DNA of 64,000 bases from Sphingomicrobium nitratireducens (lineage in GTDB: Bacteria > Pseudomonadota > Alphaproteobacteria > Sphingomonadales > Sphingomonadaceae): contig NZ_JANJZA010000001.1 of the NCBI RefSeq assembly GCF_026157035.1, positions 1,963,001 through 2,027,000 on the forward strand, written 5' to 3'. Shown one piece after another: positions 43,355 through 53,835 of the stretch (position 1 is its first letter; each line of letters begins with the position of its first letter). Below the pieces are notes generated by a model. The model saw only the letters and a list, made by a program, of their open reading frames with translations, had not been told where the DNA came from and did no database searches. A program made the position numbers and the translations under genes.

Positions 43355-44395
43355 ATGACCATCCGCAATTCCGTCCTCGACGCCATCGGCAACACGCCGC
43401 TCATCAAGCTCCAGCGCGCTTCCGAAGAGACCGGATGCCTCATTCTCGGCAAGGCCGAATTCATGAATCCCGGCCAGTCGGTCAAGGACCGCGCGGCGCT
43501 GTCGATCGTGCGCGACGCGATGGCGCGCGGCGAAATCGGGCCGGGCGGGACGATCGTCGACGGTACCGCAGGCAATACTGGCATCGGCCTCACGCTGGTC
43601 GGAAACGCGCTGGGCCTGCGCACGGTCATCGTCATTCCCGAGACGCAGACGCAGGAGAAGAAGGACACGCTGCGCCATCTCGGTGCCGAGCTGGTCGAAG
43701 TTCCCGCCGTCCCCTATCGCAACCCCAACAATTACGTGAAGGTCGCTGGCCGTCTTGCCGAGCAGCTCGCGAAGACGAGCGAGGACGGCGCGCTGTTCGC
43801 CGACCAGTTCGACAATCGCGCCAACCGCCAGGCGCATATCGCGACGACCGGCCCCGAGATCTGGGACCAGGCCGACGAGAAGGTCGACGGGTTCGTCGCC
43901 GCAGTCGGCACCGGCGGCACGCTGGCAGGCTGCGCGCTGGCACTGCGCGAGCGCAACCCTGCCGTCCGGATCGCGATCGCCGACGTGCCCGGCGCAGCGC
44001 TCTACAGCTATTACAAGCATGGCGAACTCAAGGCCGAGGGCAGCTCGATCACCGAAGGGATCGGCCAGGGCCGCATCACCGGGAACCTCGAAGGCCTCAC
44101 CGTCGACCACGCCTTCTTCATTCCCGACGAAGAGAGCCTCCGGACGAATTTCCGCCTCAACGAGGAAGAAGGCCTCAATCTCGGCCTGTCGTCGGGCGTC
44201 AATGTCGCGGGCGCGGTGCGACTGGCCAAGGAAATGGGCCCCGGCCACACGATCGTGACCGTCTTGTGCGACCCGGGCACGCGCTACGCCTCGCGCCTGT
44301 TCAATCCCGCTTTCCTGCGCGAAAAGGGCTTCGAAGTTCCCGCCTGGCTCGAACGCGCGGTCGACATCGACGTGCCGTTCGAAGTGGTCGATTAG
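43355..44395 (+). CDS. cysK: Cysteine synthase A (O-acetylserine sulfhydrylase)
   Basis: This PLP enzyme of 346 aa joins O-acetylserine and sulfide to cysteine. The PLP lysine is K44 in PGQSVKDRAALS. The substrate loop GTAGNTGIGL is at 69-78, and the phosphate-binding GTGGTLAG is present. The protein is longer than E. coli CysK by roughly 20 residues, mainly in the C-terminal region after GLSSGVNVAG. It overlaps the convergent PQQ dehydrogenase gene by 4 bases. Confidence 0.93.
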   Translation: MTIRNSVLDAIGNTPLIKLQRASEETGCLILGKAEFMNPGQSVKDRAALSIVRDAMARGEIGPGGTIVDGTAGNTGIGLTLVGNALGLRTVIVIPETQTQEKKDTLRHLGAELVEVPAVPYRNPNNYVKVAGRLAEQLAKTSEDGALFADQFDNRANRQAHIATTGPEIWDQADEKVDGFVAAVGTGGTLAGCALALRERNPAVRIAIADVPGAALYSYYKHGELKAEGSSITEGIGQGRITGNLEGLTVDHAFFIPDEESLRTNFRLNEEEGLNLGLSSGVNVAGAVRLAKEMGPGHTIVTVLCDPGTRYASRLFNPAFLREKGFEVPAWLERAVDIDVPFEVVD

Positions 44396-45531
44396 CCCGA
44401 GGGCGTCAGCCGCAGCAGCTCGCCCTCGTTGCCGTCGGTGAGGATGTAGAGCGCGCCGTCCGGCCCCTCGATCACCGCTCGCAAGCGCTCCCCGAAGTCC
44501 CAGCGGTCGAGCTTGGTCGCGCCGTCCCCGTCAAGGTCGACCCGCACCAGTGCCTCGCCCGACAGACCTCCAAGGATCGCATCGCCCTTCCAGCCCTCGA
44601 ACAGGTCGCCGTCATAGATGGTGAAGCCGCCGGGCGAGAGCGACGGGTTCCAGAACGCCTTGGGCGGCACGAATCCGGGCCGCGTGTCGTGGGCGGGAAT
44701 GCCGATCCCGCTATATTCGCTGCCTTCGGAGACTTCGGGCCAGCCATAATTCTTGCCCGCCTCGATCAGGTTGAGTTCGTCGCCCCCGCGCGGGCCCATC
44801 TCGATCGCCCAGAGCCTGCCATCGGGCGCAAACTCGATGCCGAGCATGTTGCGGTGGCCCATCGACCAGAATTCGGCGGCGCGCCCGCCCATCTCTTCCC
44901 AGGGATTGCCGGGCGCGGGTTTGCCGTCGAGCGTGAGGCGGAGCACCTTGCCGAGATTGGTCTCGAAATCCTGCGCGGGTTCGCCCTTCTGGCGATCCCC
45001 CGAGGTGAGGAACAGGAACTGTCCGTCGGGCGAGAAGGCGATGCGGTGCGAAAAGTGGCCGCGGCCCTGAGTCTTCACCTGCCGCCACAGCACTTCGAGC
45101 CCCGAAAGGCGGCAACGATCGTCGCCTTCGCATAGGATATGACCGCGCCCCAGCACCGCGCCGCGCATCCCGTCCTGGCCGCCCTCGACCCATGTCAGGT
45201 AGACGTTGCCGGGATTTTCGACCGCGTAGGTCGGCGAGAAAGCGATGTCGCCAAGCCCGCCCTGCCCGCCATAGTCGATGGTCGGCAGCCCCTCGGTCAC
45301 GCGCCCCTGACGCCCGTCCTTCACGTCGATCCAGCGTAGCCCACCGACTTTCTCGGTCACGAACAGGACATTCGTGCCCGGTACGAACGCGCCCGCCCAG
45401 GGCTCTTCGAATGTCGCCAGTTCCTCGACTTCGAACGGCCGCCCGGGCGACACGCGATCTTCTGCCGCGGTCGACGTGCCGGACGAACAGGCAGTCAGGG
45501 CTGCTGCCGCAAGGCCGATCGTCATCCGCAT
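44392..45531 (-). CDS. PQQ-dependent soluble aldose dehydrogenase-like lipoprotein
   Basis: This 379-aa six-bladed beta-propeller of the glucose/sorbosone dehydrogenase family (YliI type) oxidises aldoses in the periplasm with PQQ. A lipoprotein signal (MRMTIGLAAAALTAC; C15) is followed by the propeller with GHFSHRIAFSPDG (His of the catalytic site), SMGHRNMLGIEFAPDG and EMGPRGGDELNLIEAGKNYGWP, all family hallmarks. The start at 45531 has GAGGAG six bases upstream. The natural sugar and electron acceptor are unknown. Confidence 0.88.
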   Translation of the reverse strand: MRMTIGLAAAALTACSSGTSTAAEDRVSPGRPFEVEELATFEEPWAGAFVPGTNVLFVTEKVGGLRWIDVKDGRQGRVTEGLPTIDYGGQGGLGDIAFSPTYAVENPGNVYLTWVEGGQDGMRGAVLGRGHILCEGDDRCRLSGLEVLWRQVKTQGRGHFSHRIAFSPDGQFLFLTSGDRQKGEPAQDFETNLGKVLRLTLDGKPAPGNPWEEMGGRAAEFWSMGHRNMLGIEFAPDGRLWAIEMGPRGGDELNLIEAGKNYGWPEVSEGSEYSGIGIPAHDTRPGFVPPKAFWNPSLSPGGFTIYDGDLFEGWKGDAILGGLSGEALVRVDLDGDGATKLDRWDFGERLRAVIEGPDGALYILTDGNEGELLRLTPSG

Positions 45532-45587
45532 GCACCACTCCTCTCGACTGCCCAACGCGGGCCGTGCAAATTAGGTGGCATCATGGC

Positions 45588-45616
45588 TTGCTTCGGGACA
45601 AGCCTCCACCTATATG
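45588..45616 (+). promoter_or_regulatory. Candidate sigma-70 promoter of the rimP-nusA-infB operon
   Basis: A -35 box TTGCTT (45588-45593), a 17-base spacer and a -10 TATATG (45611-45616) lie 72 bases before the rimP ATG. The spacing is ideal and both hexamers match well for a GC-rich genome. Confidence 0.5.
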
Positions 45617-45688
45617 CGGCTCACCTCCTCGACATCGTTGGTTCGAAGTTGAGGCTGGTCCCGGGGTCGGGGCCGGCTCCTGAGGGAT

Positions 45689-46249
45689 ATGGATTTTGGA
45701 CACGAGGTTCTGGATAACTTGGTCGATACCGCTGCCATTTCCGCGCTGATCGAACCCATCGTCGAGAAGATGGGGTTCAAGCTCGTGCGCGTGAAGATGA
45801 TCGGCGGCGCCGACGAGCCGACGCTGCAGGTCATGGCCGAGCGCCCCGACACGCGCCAGCTGACGATCGACGATTGCGCCGACATCAGCCGCGCGCTGGA
45901 CGAACCGCTCGAGCAAGCCGACCCGATCGAATACGCCTACCGGCTCGAAGTCTCCTCGCCCGGCATCGACCGTCCGCTCACGCGTCTCGCCGATTTCGCC
46001 GACTGGTCGGGCCACCTCGCCCGCATCACGCTGGAGGCGAAGCATGAGGGCCAGAAGAAGTTCAAGGGCGAGATCGACGGCGTCGAGGAAGCGACGCGCA
46101 CCGTCCTTCTGACCGACGACCACGAAAAGGAACACCGCATCCCGTTCGACATGATCGAGGATGCCAAGCTGCTGTTCACGCAGAAGCTGCTCCAGGAAAC
46201 CCAGCCGCTCTCCGCCGAGGGCGCCGACGAGATCAACGAAGAAGGGTAA
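45689..46249 (+). CDS. rimP: Ribosome maturation factor RimP
   Basis: This 186-aa factor assists 30S subunit maturation. The N-terminal DUF150 fold has DDCADISRALDEPLEQADP, and YRLEVSSPGIDRPL is the signature. An SH3-like C-terminal domain follows, ending in a family-specific acidic tail. The ATG has a TGAGGG site nearby. It is the first gene of the rimP-nusA-ylxR-infB-rbfA operon; nusA follows after 5 bases. Confidence 0.95.
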   Translation: MDFGHEVLDNLVDTAAISALIEPIVEKMGFKLVRVKMIGGADEPTLQVMAERPDTRQLTIDDCADISRALDEPLEQADPIEYAYRLEVSSPGIDRPLTRLADFADWSGHLARITLEAKHEGQKKFKGEIDGVEEATRTVLLTDDHEKEHRIPFDMIEDAKLLFTQKLLQETQPLSAEGADEINEEG

Positions 46250-46254
46250 GGACA

Positions 46255-47892
46255 ATGGCCACCACGCCATCCGCGGTAACCGCCAACAAGGCCGAACTGC
46301 TCGCCATCGCCGACGCGGTCGCGCGCGAGAAGCTGATCGACAAGACCATCGTCATCGAGGCGATGGAAGACGCGATCCAGCGCGCCGCCCGCGCGCGCTA
46401 CGGCGCGGAGAACGACATTCGTGCGAAACTCGATCCGCAGACCGGCGACCTTCGCCTGTGGCGCGTCCTCGAAGTGGTCGAGGAAGTCGACGACCACTTC
46501 AAGCAGGTCGACGTAAAGGGTGCACAGAAGCTCGAGAAGGGCGCGGCCGTGGGCGACTTCATCGTCGATCCCCTGCCCCCGATCGAATTCGGGCGCATCG
46601 CCGCGCAGGCCGCCAAGCAGGTCATCTTCCAGAAGGTTCGCGACGCCGAGCGCGAGCGCCAGTACGAGGAATTCAAGGATCGCGCCGGCGAAGTCATCAC
46701 CGGCGTCGTCAAGCGCGTCGAATTCGGCCACGTCGTGGTCGACCTCGGCCGCGCCGAGGGCGTCATCCGCCGCGACGCACAGATCCCGCGCGAGATGGTC
46801 CGTGTCGGCGACCGCATCCGCTCGCTGATCCTGCGCGTGTCGCGCGAAACCCGCGGCCCGCAGATCTTCCTGTCGCGCGCGCACCCCGATTTCATGCGCA
46901 AATTGTTCGCGCAGGAAGTGCCGGAAATCTACGACGGCATCATCGAGATCAAGGCGGCCGCCCGCGATCCGGGCTCGCGCGCCAAGATCGGCGTCATCAG
47001 CTACGACAGCTCGATCGACCCGGTCGGCGCCTGCGTCGGCATGAAGGGCAGCCGCGTCCAGGCGGTCGTCCAGGAGCTGCAGGGCGAGAAGATCGACATC
47101 ATCCCGTGGAGCGAGGACCTTGCGACCTTCGTCGTCAACGCGCTCCAGCCCGCGACCGTCAGCCGCGTCGTCATCGACGAGGAAGAGGGCCGCATCGAGG
47201 TGGTGGTGCCCGACGACCAGCTGAGCCTCGCGATCGGTCGCCGCGGCCAGAACGTGCGCCTCGCCAGCCAGCTGACCGACAGCCAGATCGACATCCTCAC
47301 CGAGGCGGATGCCTCCGAGAAGCGCCAGAAGGAATTCGTCGAGCGCTCCGAGATGTTCCAGAACGAGCTCGACGTCGACGAGACGCTCGCGCAGCTGCTC
47401 GTCGCCGAGGGCTTCACCGCGCTCGAGGAAGTCGCCTACGTTCCCGAGGACGAGCTCTCGACCATCGAGGGTCTCGACGAGGAAATTGCCGAGGAACTCC
47501 AGAACCGCGCCAAGGAAGCGCTCGAGCGCCAGGAAGAGGCCTCGCGCGAGAAGCGCCGCGAACTGGGCGTCGAAGATGCCGTGGCCGAGCTGCCGCACAT
47601 CACCGAAGCGATGGCCGTGACGCTGGGCGAAGCCGGTCTCAAGACGCTCGACGACGTCGCCGACCTCGCCACCGACGAACTCATCCAGAAGAAGCGCGAA
47701 ACCCCGCGCCGCCGCGTCGAGAACAAGCGCAGCGACGACAAGGGCGGCGTGCTGGGCGAGTACGGCCTCACCGAGGAGCAGGGCAACGAGATCATCATGG
47801 CTGCCCGCGCCCACTGGTTCGAGGACGAGGACGATGCGGCCTCCGCTGCTGCTGCAACCGAGGAGGACGCGGCTGCGGATGGGGACCAATGA
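46255..47892 (+). CDS. nusA: Transcription termination/antitermination factor NusA
   Basis: This RNA polymerase-associated factor acts in pausing, termination and rRNA antitermination. The protein has 545 aa. The order is an N-terminal RNAP-binding domain (about 1-125), S1 (about 132-200; [16 protein letters not shown]), two KH domains (about 230-345; [18 protein letters not shown] and [16 protein letters not shown]), then two acidic helix-hairpin-helix repeats near 365-420 and 440-500. A final acidic Ala-rich tail follows. The ylxR gene starts inside the last 14 bases. Confidence 0.97.
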   Translation: MATTPSAVTANKAELLAIADAVAREKLIDKTIVIEAMEDAIQRAARARYGAENDIRAKLDPQTGDLRLWRVLEVVEEVDDHFKQVDVKGAQKLEKGAAVGDFIVDPLPPIEFGRIAAQAAKQVIFQKVRDAERERQYEEFKDRAGEVITGVVKRVEFGHVVVDLGRAEGVIRRDAQIPREMVRVGDRIRSLILRVSRETRGPQIFLSRAHPDFMRKLFAQEVPEIYDGIIEIKAAARDPGSRAKIGVISYDSSIDPVGACVGMKGSRVQAVVQELQGEKIDIIPWSEDLATFVVNALQPATVSRVVIDEEEGRIEVVVPDDQLSLAIGRRGQNVRLASQLTDSQIDILTEADASEKRQKEFVERSEMFQNELDVDETLAQLLVAEGFTALEEVAYVPEDELSTIEGLDEEIAEELQNRAKEALERQEEASREKRRELGVEDAVAELPHITEAMAVTLGEAGLKTLDDVADLATDELIQKKRETPRRRVENKRSDDKGGVLGEYGLTEEQGNEIIMAARAHWFEDEDDAASAAAATEEDAAADGDQ

Positions 47893-48577
47893 TCGCCTAG
47901 CGGACACCGATCCGACACGGACGTGCATCCTGTCCCGCGAGGCCGCGCCCAAGGCGTGCCTCGTGCGGCTGGTGCTCGGCCCTGACGGGCAGGTTCACCC
48001 CGACGTGCGCGCCAAGGCGCCGGGCCGGGGCGCCTATCTGGGCGTCGCGAAGGCGGTGCTCGAGGAAGCGATCGCCAAGGGCAAGCTGAAGGGTGCGCTC
48101 GCGCGGGCCTTCAAGCAGCCCGTGGGCGTTCCAGACGATCTGGCCGATCGGATCGAGCAAGCGCTCGCCAAAAATGCGCTCGACCGCATGGGGCTCGAAG
48201 CGCGCGGGGGAACGTTGGTCAACGGGGCCGAGAAGGTCGAGACCGCCTGTCGTTCGGGAAAGGCGCGGCTCCTGCTCCATGCATCCGATGCCTCCGAAGG
48301 CGGCCGCAGGAAGCTCGACGCGGCGTGGCGCGTGGGCGGCGGCGAGGCGTTCGGGCGCGACCGGGGCCTTGTTCTTCCCGTGGACCGCACCATCTTGTCG
48401 ATGGCGCTGGGACGCGAAAATGTGGTACATGCGGCGTTGACCGATGCCGCTGCTGCCGGGCGGGTGCTCGACGCCCTTTCCCGGTGGCAAGCTTTTCTTG
48501 AACCCGATGCTGGGCTAGACGGCGGCAACCCCGCTGCCGCCGAGGCGTCGGCGCACGATGGTAGAGACGAAGGATAG
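47879..48577 (+). CDS. YlxR-domain (DUF448) RNA-binding protein
   Basis: This 232-aa nucleic-acid-binding protein is usually encoded between nusA and infB. The YlxR domain is [20 protein letters not shown], with PGRGAYLG at its end (residues about 18-70). The C-terminal part (about 100-200) resembles the L7Ae-type domain found in alphaproteobacterial long YlxR proteins. The ATG at 47879 overlaps nusA. infB starts 2 bases after the stop. Confidence 0.88.
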   Translation: MGTNDRLADTDPTRTCILSREAAPKACLVRLVLGPDGQVHPDVRAKAPGRGAYLGVAKAVLEEAIAKGKLKGALARAFKQPVGVPDDLADRIEQALAKNALDRMGLEARGGTLVNGAEKVETACRSGKARLLLHASDASEGGRRKLDAAWRVGGGEAFGRDRGLVLPVDRTILSMALGRENVVHAALTDAAAAGRVLDALSRWQAFLEPDAGLDGGNPAAAEASAHDGRDEG

Positions 48578-48578
48578 T

Positions 48579-51089
48579 ATGAGCGACGATAAGAAGAAGC
48601 TGGGAACGCGTGCGCCGCTGGGCATCAAGCGGACGGTCGAGACCGGCCAGGTGAAGCAGAGCTTCAGCCACGGGCGCTCGAATACCGTCGTGGTGGAGGT
48701 CAAGAAGCGCCGCATCCTGAAGCCGGGCGACGCGGCCGCGCAGCCCGAGGCGAAGGAAGAGGCCAAGGCGCCCGAGACGAAGGCTGCGCCCGAGAAGAAG
48801 GCTGCGCCCGCTCCTGCGCCCAAGAAGGCCCCTGCCCGCAAGAAGAGCGAAGCCGAAGAGATCGCCGATCGCAAGGCGATGCAGGAACAGCTGCTGCGCG
48901 AGGCCGAGGAGGCGCGTATGGCCGCGCTCGAGGATGCGCGTCGCCGCGAGGAAGAGGCCAAGAGCAAGCAGACCAAGGAAGAGGCCAAGCGCGCCGAGGC
49001 CAATCGCAAGGCCGAAGAAGAAGCCGCGAAGCAGGCCGAAGTGGACGCGCGCAAGGCCGAGGAAGAAGCGCGCCAGCAGGCGGTCGAGGCCGCCGCGTCC
49101 GCGCCCCGCCAGGACGACCGCCCGCACAAGAAGCCGCCGGTCGCGGTCGCTGCCAAGAAGCCCGAGCCCAAGAAGGCCGACAAGGGCCGCGTCCCGCACG
49201 ACCGCCGTTCGGGCAAGCTCACCGTCAGCCGTGCGCTGCGCGGCGACGAGGGCGGGCGCGCCCGCAGCCTCGCCGCCCTCAAGCGCGCGCGAGAGAAGGA
49301 AAAGCGTGCCCAGCAGCATTCGGGCCCGCGCGAGAAGACCGTGCGTGACGTGGTCGTTCCCGACACGATCACCGTCGCCGAACTCGCCAAGCGCATGGGC
49401 GAGAAGGCTGCCGACCTCGTCAAGAGCTTGTTCAACATGGGCATGATGGTCACGGTCAACCAGACGATCGACCAGGACACCGCCGAGCTGCTCGTCACCG
49501 AATTCGGCCACAAGATCCAGCGCGTCAGCGAAGCCGACATCGACATCGACACCTCCGAGGACGTCGATGCCGCCGAGACGCTCAAGGCACGTCCCGCTGT
49601 CGTCACCATCATGGGCCACGTCGACCACGGGAAGACCTCCCTTCTCGACGCCATCCGCGGTGCGGATGTCGCGTCGGGGGAGGCTGGGGGGATTACCCAG
49701 CATATCGGTGCATACCAGGTCACGCCCAAGGGCGGCGCGCCGATCACCTTCCTGGACACGCCGGGTCACGAAGCCTTCACCGAGATGCGCGCGCGCGGTG
49801 CCAACGTCACCGACATCGTCATCCTGGTGGTCGCCGCCGACGACGGGCTGAAGCCGCAGACCATCGAGGCGATCAACCACACCAAGGCCGCGGGCGTCCC
49901 GATGATCGTCGCGATCAACAAGGTCGACAAGGACGGCGCCAACCCGCAGAAGGTCCGCGAGGAACTCCTCCAGCACGAGATCATCGTCGAGGCGATGAGC
50001 GGCGAGGTGCAGGACGTCGAGGTGTCGGCCAAGAAGAAGACCGGCATCGACAAGCTGCTTGAAGCGATCAACCTCCAGGCCGAACTGCTCGAACTCAAGG
50101 CCAACCCCGACCGCGCCGCCGATGCGACCGTGGTCGAGGCCAAGCTCGACAAGGGCCGCGGCCCGGTCGCGACCGTGCTCGTCCAGCGCGGCACGCTGAG
50201 GGTCGGCGACACGTTCGTCGCGGGCCCCGCGGCCGGCAAGGTGCGCGCCCTGATCGACGATCACGGCAAGCGCGTGGACGAAGCCGGCCCGGCCTTCCCG
50301 GTCGAGGTGCTCGGCCTGTCAGCGCTGCCGGCGGCGGGCGACCCGCTGACCGTGGTCGAGAACGATGCGCGCGCCCGCGAAGTCGCCGACTATCGCCAGC
50401 GCAAGCTCGACGAGAAGCGCACCACGCAGGCCCCGATGAGCCTCGAGAACATGTTCGCGCAGAAGGGTTCGCAGGTCATCCAGTTCCCGCTGATCGTGAA
50501 GGCCGACGTGCAGGGCACCGCCGAAGCGATCAACGCGGCGCTGCACAAAATCTCGACCGACGAGATCCAGGTCCGCATCCTCCATTCGGGGGTCGGTGCG
50601 ATCACCGAGAGCGACGTGACGCTGGCCGCCTCGACCGGCGCGCCGATCATCGGCTTCAACGTGCGTCCCAACGCCAAGGCCCGCGAAGTCGCCAAGCGCG
50701 ACGAGGTCGAATTCCGCTACTACGACGTCATCTACCACCTCACCGACTGGGTGAAGGACGCGATGGCGGGCGAACTGGGTCCGGAAATCGTCGAGCACGT
50801 CAAGGGCCGCGCCGAGGTCAAGCAGGTCTTCCCGGCCGGCAAGAAGGACAAGGCGGCGGGCCTCCTGGTCGTCGACGGCGTCATCCAGAAGGGCTTCCAC
50901 GCCCGCCTCACCCGCGACGACGTCATCGTCTCGAAGACCGTCATCGCCTCGCTCCGCCGCTTCAAGGACGACGTCAAGGAGGTCGAAGCGGGCACCGAGT
51001 GCGGCGTCGTGCTGGAGGATACCAACGACATCCAGCCCGGCGACATGCTCGAAGTGTTCGAGGTCGAGGAACGGGCACGGACGCTCTAA
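48579..51089 (+). CDS. infB: Translation initiation factor IF-2
   Basis: This GTPase brings fMet-tRNA to the 30S subunit. The protein has 836 aa. The N-terminal IF2 assembly domain ([18 protein letters not shown]) is followed by a long Lys/Ala/Glu-rich helical linker (about 50-230), an IF2_N fold, and the G domain with G1 GHVDHGKTS (346-354), DTPGHE and NKVD. Domains II to IV follow. ATG 48579 (MSDDKKKLG) with AAGGA just upstream was chosen; an ATG seven codons earlier is less likely. Confidence 0.97.
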   Translation: MSDDKKKLGTRAPLGIKRTVETGQVKQSFSHGRSNTVVVEVKKRRILKPGDAAAQPEAKEEAKAPETKAAPEKKAAPAPAPKKAPARKKSEAEEIADRKAMQEQLLREAEEARMAALEDARRREEEAKSKQTKEEAKRAEANRKAEEEAAKQAEVDARKAEEEARQQAVEAAASAPRQDDRPHKKPPVAVAAKKPEPKKADKGRVPHDRRSGKLTVSRALRGDEGGRARSLAALKRAREKEKRAQQHSGPREKTVRDVVVPDTITVAELAKRMGEKAADLVKSLFNMGMMVTVNQTIDQDTAELLVTEFGHKIQRVSEADIDIDTSEDVDAAETLKARPAVVTIMGHVDHGKTSLLDAIRGADVASGEAGGITQHIGAYQVTPKGGAPITFLDTPGHEAFTEMRARGANVTDIVILVVAADDGLKPQTIEAINHTKAAGVPMIVAINKVDKDGANPQKVREELLQHEIIVEAMSGEVQDVEVSAKKKTGIDKLLEAINLQAELLELKANPDRAADATVVEAKLDKGRGPVATVLVQRGTLRVGDTFVAGPAAGKVRALIDDHGKRVDEAGPAFPVEVLGLSALPAAGDPLTVVENDARAREVADYRQRKLDEKRTTQAPMSLENMFAQKGSQVIQFPLIVKADVQGTAEAINAALHKISTDEIQVRILHSGVGAITESDVTLAASTGAPIIGFNVRPNAKAREVAKRDEVEFRYYDVIYHLTDWVKDAMAGELGPEIVEHVKGRAEVKQVFPAGKKDKAAGLLVVDGVIQKGFHARLTRDDVIVSKTVIASLRRFKDDVKEVEAGTECGVVLEDTNDIQPGDMLEVFEVEERARTL

Positions 51090-51494
51090 TTGGCACGCCA
51101 CAAGTCCAGCGAAGGCCCCTCGGTTCGCGTGTTGCGCGTGGGCGAGCAGGTGCGCCATGCCCTCTCGGAAATCCTCATGCGCGGCGACGTGCATGACGAG
51201 ACGCTCGCCAGCCATACGGTGTCGGTGACCGAGGTGCGCATGTCGCCCGACCTGCGTCACGCCACCGTGTTCGTGAAGCCGCTGCTCGGCGGTGACGAGG
51301 CCGAGGTCGTCAAGGCGCTCAAGAAGAACGTGCGCTACCTGCGCGGCGAAGTGTCGCGCCGGGTGAACACCAAATATGCCTGCGACCTCAAGTTTATCGT
51401 CGACGACAGTTTCGACGAGGGCAGCCATATCGATTCGATCCTGCGCACCGCCCACGTCGCGCGCGACCTCGCCGCGGACGACGAGGAGGAATGA
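51090..51494 (+). CDS. rbfA: Ribosome-binding factor A
   Basis: This 134-aa 30S maturation factor has a KH-like fold. It shows [20 protein letters not shown], the family N-terminus, then [17 protein letters not shown]. The start is TTG immediately after the infB stop, so translation is coupled. A short acidic C-terminus overlaps the GNAT gene (ATGA). Confidence 0.93.
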   Translation: MARHKSSEGPSVRVLRVGEQVRHALSEILMRGDVHDETLASHTVSVTEVRMSPDLRHATVFVKPLLGGDEAEVVKALKKNVRYLRGEVSRRVNTKYACDLKFIVDDSFDEGSHIDSILRTAHVARDLAADDEEE

Positions 51495-52036
51495 CCGCGC
51501 TGGGCGCTCGAATCGTCGGTGAGGGCTGCAGCGCCCGGCCGATGACCGAAGCCCACCGCGAGCCGCTCCGCGCCGCCTGCGCCGAGGACCCGGACGTCTG
51601 GGAAATCTATTTCCGCGACTTCGGACCGGAAGGCTTCGACCGCTCGTTCGACCAGCTGATGGCGGTCGCCTCCCATCCCTTCGTCCTTTACGAGGGCGAG
51701 GAACTGGCGGGCATGTCGTCTTTCCTCGGCGTCGAGCAGGAGCGCGGCGTGCTCGAGATCGGCGTCACCTATTACCGCCCCAAATTCCGCGGCACCGGCT
51801 TCAACGAACGGGTCAAGGCGATGATGCTCGGCCGCGCCTTCGCGGCAGGCTTTCGCCGGGTCGAGTTCAAGGTCGACGCGCGCAATGCGCGCAGCCAGGC
51901 CGCGATGGCCAAGTTCGCGGTGCGCGAGGGCGTGATGCGCGCCGACCGCATCACCTGGACGGGCCATGTGCGCGACACGGTGCTGTTCTCGGTCCTCGCC
52001 GACGAATGGGACGGAAAGCCCGGGAACCCCCTATAG
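51491..52036 (+). CDS. GNAT-family acetyltransferase
   Basis: This 181-aa protein has an acetyl-CoA-type core: [21 protein letters not shown] is the signature strand-loop-helix, and [19 protein letters not shown] follows. The arrangement resembles RimJ/RimL-like and small-molecule GNATs ([10 protein letters not shown]). Substrate unknown. It is joined to rbfA by an ATGA overlap, and a gap of 62 bases separates it from the TIR gene. Confidence 0.85.
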   Translation: MTALGARIVGEGCSARPMTEAHREPLRAACAEDPDVWEIYFRDFGPEGFDRSFDQLMAVASHPFVLYEGEELAGMSSFLGVEQERGVLEIGVTYYRPKFRGTGFNERVKAMMLGRAFAAGFRRVEFKVDARNARSQAAMAKFAVREGVMRADRITWTGHVRDTVLFSVLADEWDGKPGNPL

Positions 52037-52098
52037 AATTCCCTGATCGCCGCTTTGTGCGTAGGATGCGCGTTTTCGAGGGAGCAGGCTGAGCCTCC

Positions 52099-53820
52099 AT
52101 GGCCGATATCTTCGTCTCCTATGCACGTGCCGACCGCGAGCGGGTCGAGCCGATCGTGCGCAGGCTGGAGGACGAGGGGTTCAGCGTGTGGTGGGACACC
52201 CACATCTCTGCCGGAGAGCAGTTCGACGAGCTCATCGACCGACAGTTGCAGCAGGCAAGCAGCGTGATCGTCGTCTGGACCGAACGATCGGTCAAATCGC
52301 GCTGGGTTCGCGGGGAAGCCCGCGACGCTGCCGACCGCGGCATCCTCGTTCCGATCCGCTTCGACGAGGCGACCTTGCCGATCGACTTTCGTGCCCTCCA
52401 CACGATCGATTTCAACGACACCAGCCACGATGGCGCGGACGGCACCTTCCGCGCGCTGTCCCAGGCCGTGCGTCATTTCGTGAGTCCGGATCAACCCGCA
52501 ACGCCGGAAATTCCGGCGACCAACGATCGCGCCTCGATCTGCGTGCTTCCCTTCGAGAATATCAGCGGGGATCCCGAGCAGGCCTATTTCAGCGACGGGA
52601 TCACCGAAGACATCATCACCGACCTCAGTCACATCGCGTCGCTGGACGTGACCTCGCGCAACAGTTCGTTCAACTACAAGGGCCAGTCGGTCAACATCCC
52701 CAAGGTCGCCAAGGAACTGGCCGTCCGCTACGTCCTGGAAGGAAGCGTCCGAAAGGTCGGCGATCGCGTCCGGATCACCGCGCAGCTGATCGATGCAAAC
52801 GCCGACACCCACCTCTGGGCGGAACGCTACGACCGCGATCTCCACGACATCTTCGCGGTTCAGGACGATATTTCGCGCTCGATCGTGTCGGCGCTGAAGG
52901 TGCGCCTGGCCACCGAAGAAAGCGATGCCATCGCGCGGCGCGGCACCACCAGCCCCGAGGCCTACCGCTATTACCTGATGGCCCGGAAATACTGGATGGT
53001 CGGATGGACGCGCCACATGCCGGTGATTGTCCGTCTGTGCGAAAAAGCGCTCGAGCTCGACGCGAAATACGCCCGCGCATGGGCGCTGCTCGCGATCTGC
53101 CTCGCGGACATCCGCTTCACCGCCAACACGTCGAGCGAACGCGTGCTGGACGCGGCACAGAAGGCGCTGGCGCTCGACCCGGACCTGGCGGACGCGCACG
53201 CGGCGATGGCGAGGCACCTCGTCGCACGCGGCGAGTATGAAAAGGCGTGGGAGAGTCACCAGCGCGCGCTCGCGATCGATCCGCTTTCCTACGAGGTCAA
53301 CGTCGGCGCCGCCCGCTGGGCGATCTACATGCACCGCGTCGAGGAGGGTATCGAGTATCTGAAAACCGCCGCTTCGGCCGACCTAGACGATTTCTGGGCG
53401 CCCGGCATGATGTTGCAGGTCTATCGCGAACTCGGCGACAAGCAGGGCGAGCGGGAAGCCGCCCGCGAATGTCTGAGCCGCGTCGAGAAGGCGCTCGAAT
53501 ACGGGCAGGACAACAGCAATGCGCTGGGCTTCGGCATCGGGGCGCTGTTCGTGCTGGGCGAGCGCGAGCGCGCCCTCGACTGGACGGAACTCGTGCTCAT
53601 CCTCGATCCGGACAACCAGAACGCGCTCTACAATACTGCGTGCAGTCTGGCGATCGCCGGAGAAACCGAGACGGCGCTACGAATCCTCGATCCGGTCCTC
53701 GCCATGGCGGGCGCCGAAGGGCTGAGCTGGATCCGCGAGGACAGCGACCTCGAAAGCCTGCGCGAGGACCCGCGTTTCCTCGCCCTTCTCGACAGGGAAA
53801 CGCGTCGCCTCGCAACCTGA
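52099..53820 (+). CDS. TIR-TolB-like-TPR fusion protein
   Basis: This 573-aa cytoplasmic protein has three parts. The TIR domain (1-128) begins ADIFVSYARADRERVEPIV and has the SVIVVWTERSVKSRWVRGEA strand/loop typical of bacterial TIR_2. The glutamate in ISAGEQFDEL (E40) or E73 could be the NADase residue. A TolB/FlgO-like domain (about 145-285) starts SICVLPFENISGDPEQAYFS and has VLEGSVRKVGDRVRITAQL, as found in class III adenylate-cyclase-type regulators. About five TPR repeats (290-570) complete it. No transmembrane helix or signal is seen. It has no toxin, nuclease or Argonaute partner nearby, so a role in signalling or in defence cannot be chosen. It lies on the strand of rbfA and truB but between them. 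Confidence 0.85.
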   Translation: MADIFVSYARADRERVEPIVRRLEDEGFSVWWDTHISAGEQFDELIDRQLQQASSVIVVWTERSVKSRWVRGEARDAADRGILVPIRFDEATLPIDFRALHTIDFNDTSHDGADGTFRALSQAVRHFVSPDQPATPEIPATNDRASICVLPFENISGDPEQAYFSDGITEDIITDLSHIASLDVTSRNSSFNYKGQSVNIPKVAKELAVRYVLEGSVRKVGDRVRITAQLIDANADTHLWAERYDRDLHDIFAVQDDISRSIVSALKVRLATEESDAIARRGTTSPEAYRYYLMARKYWMVGWTRHMPVIVRLCEKALELDAKYARAWALLAICLADIRFTANTSSERVLDAAQKALALDPDLADAHAAMARHLVARGEYEKAWESHQRALAIDPLSYEVNVGAARWAIYMHRVEEGIEYLKTAASADLDDFWAPGMMLQVYRELGDKQGEREAARECLSRVEKALEYGQDNSNALGFGIGALFVLGERERALDWTELVLILDPDNQNALYNTACSLAIAGETETALRILDPVLAMAGAEGLSWIREDSDLESLREDPRFLALLDRETRRLAT

Positions 53821-53835
53821 CGCCCGGGGAAAACT

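Noticed and set aside
52099-53820. A complete TIR-based anti-phage operon
   Set aside because: No Argonaute, SAVED, nuclease or pore gene lies beside it. The neighbours are a GNAT, a transporter and thymidine kinase, so only a single-gene hypothesis is supported.
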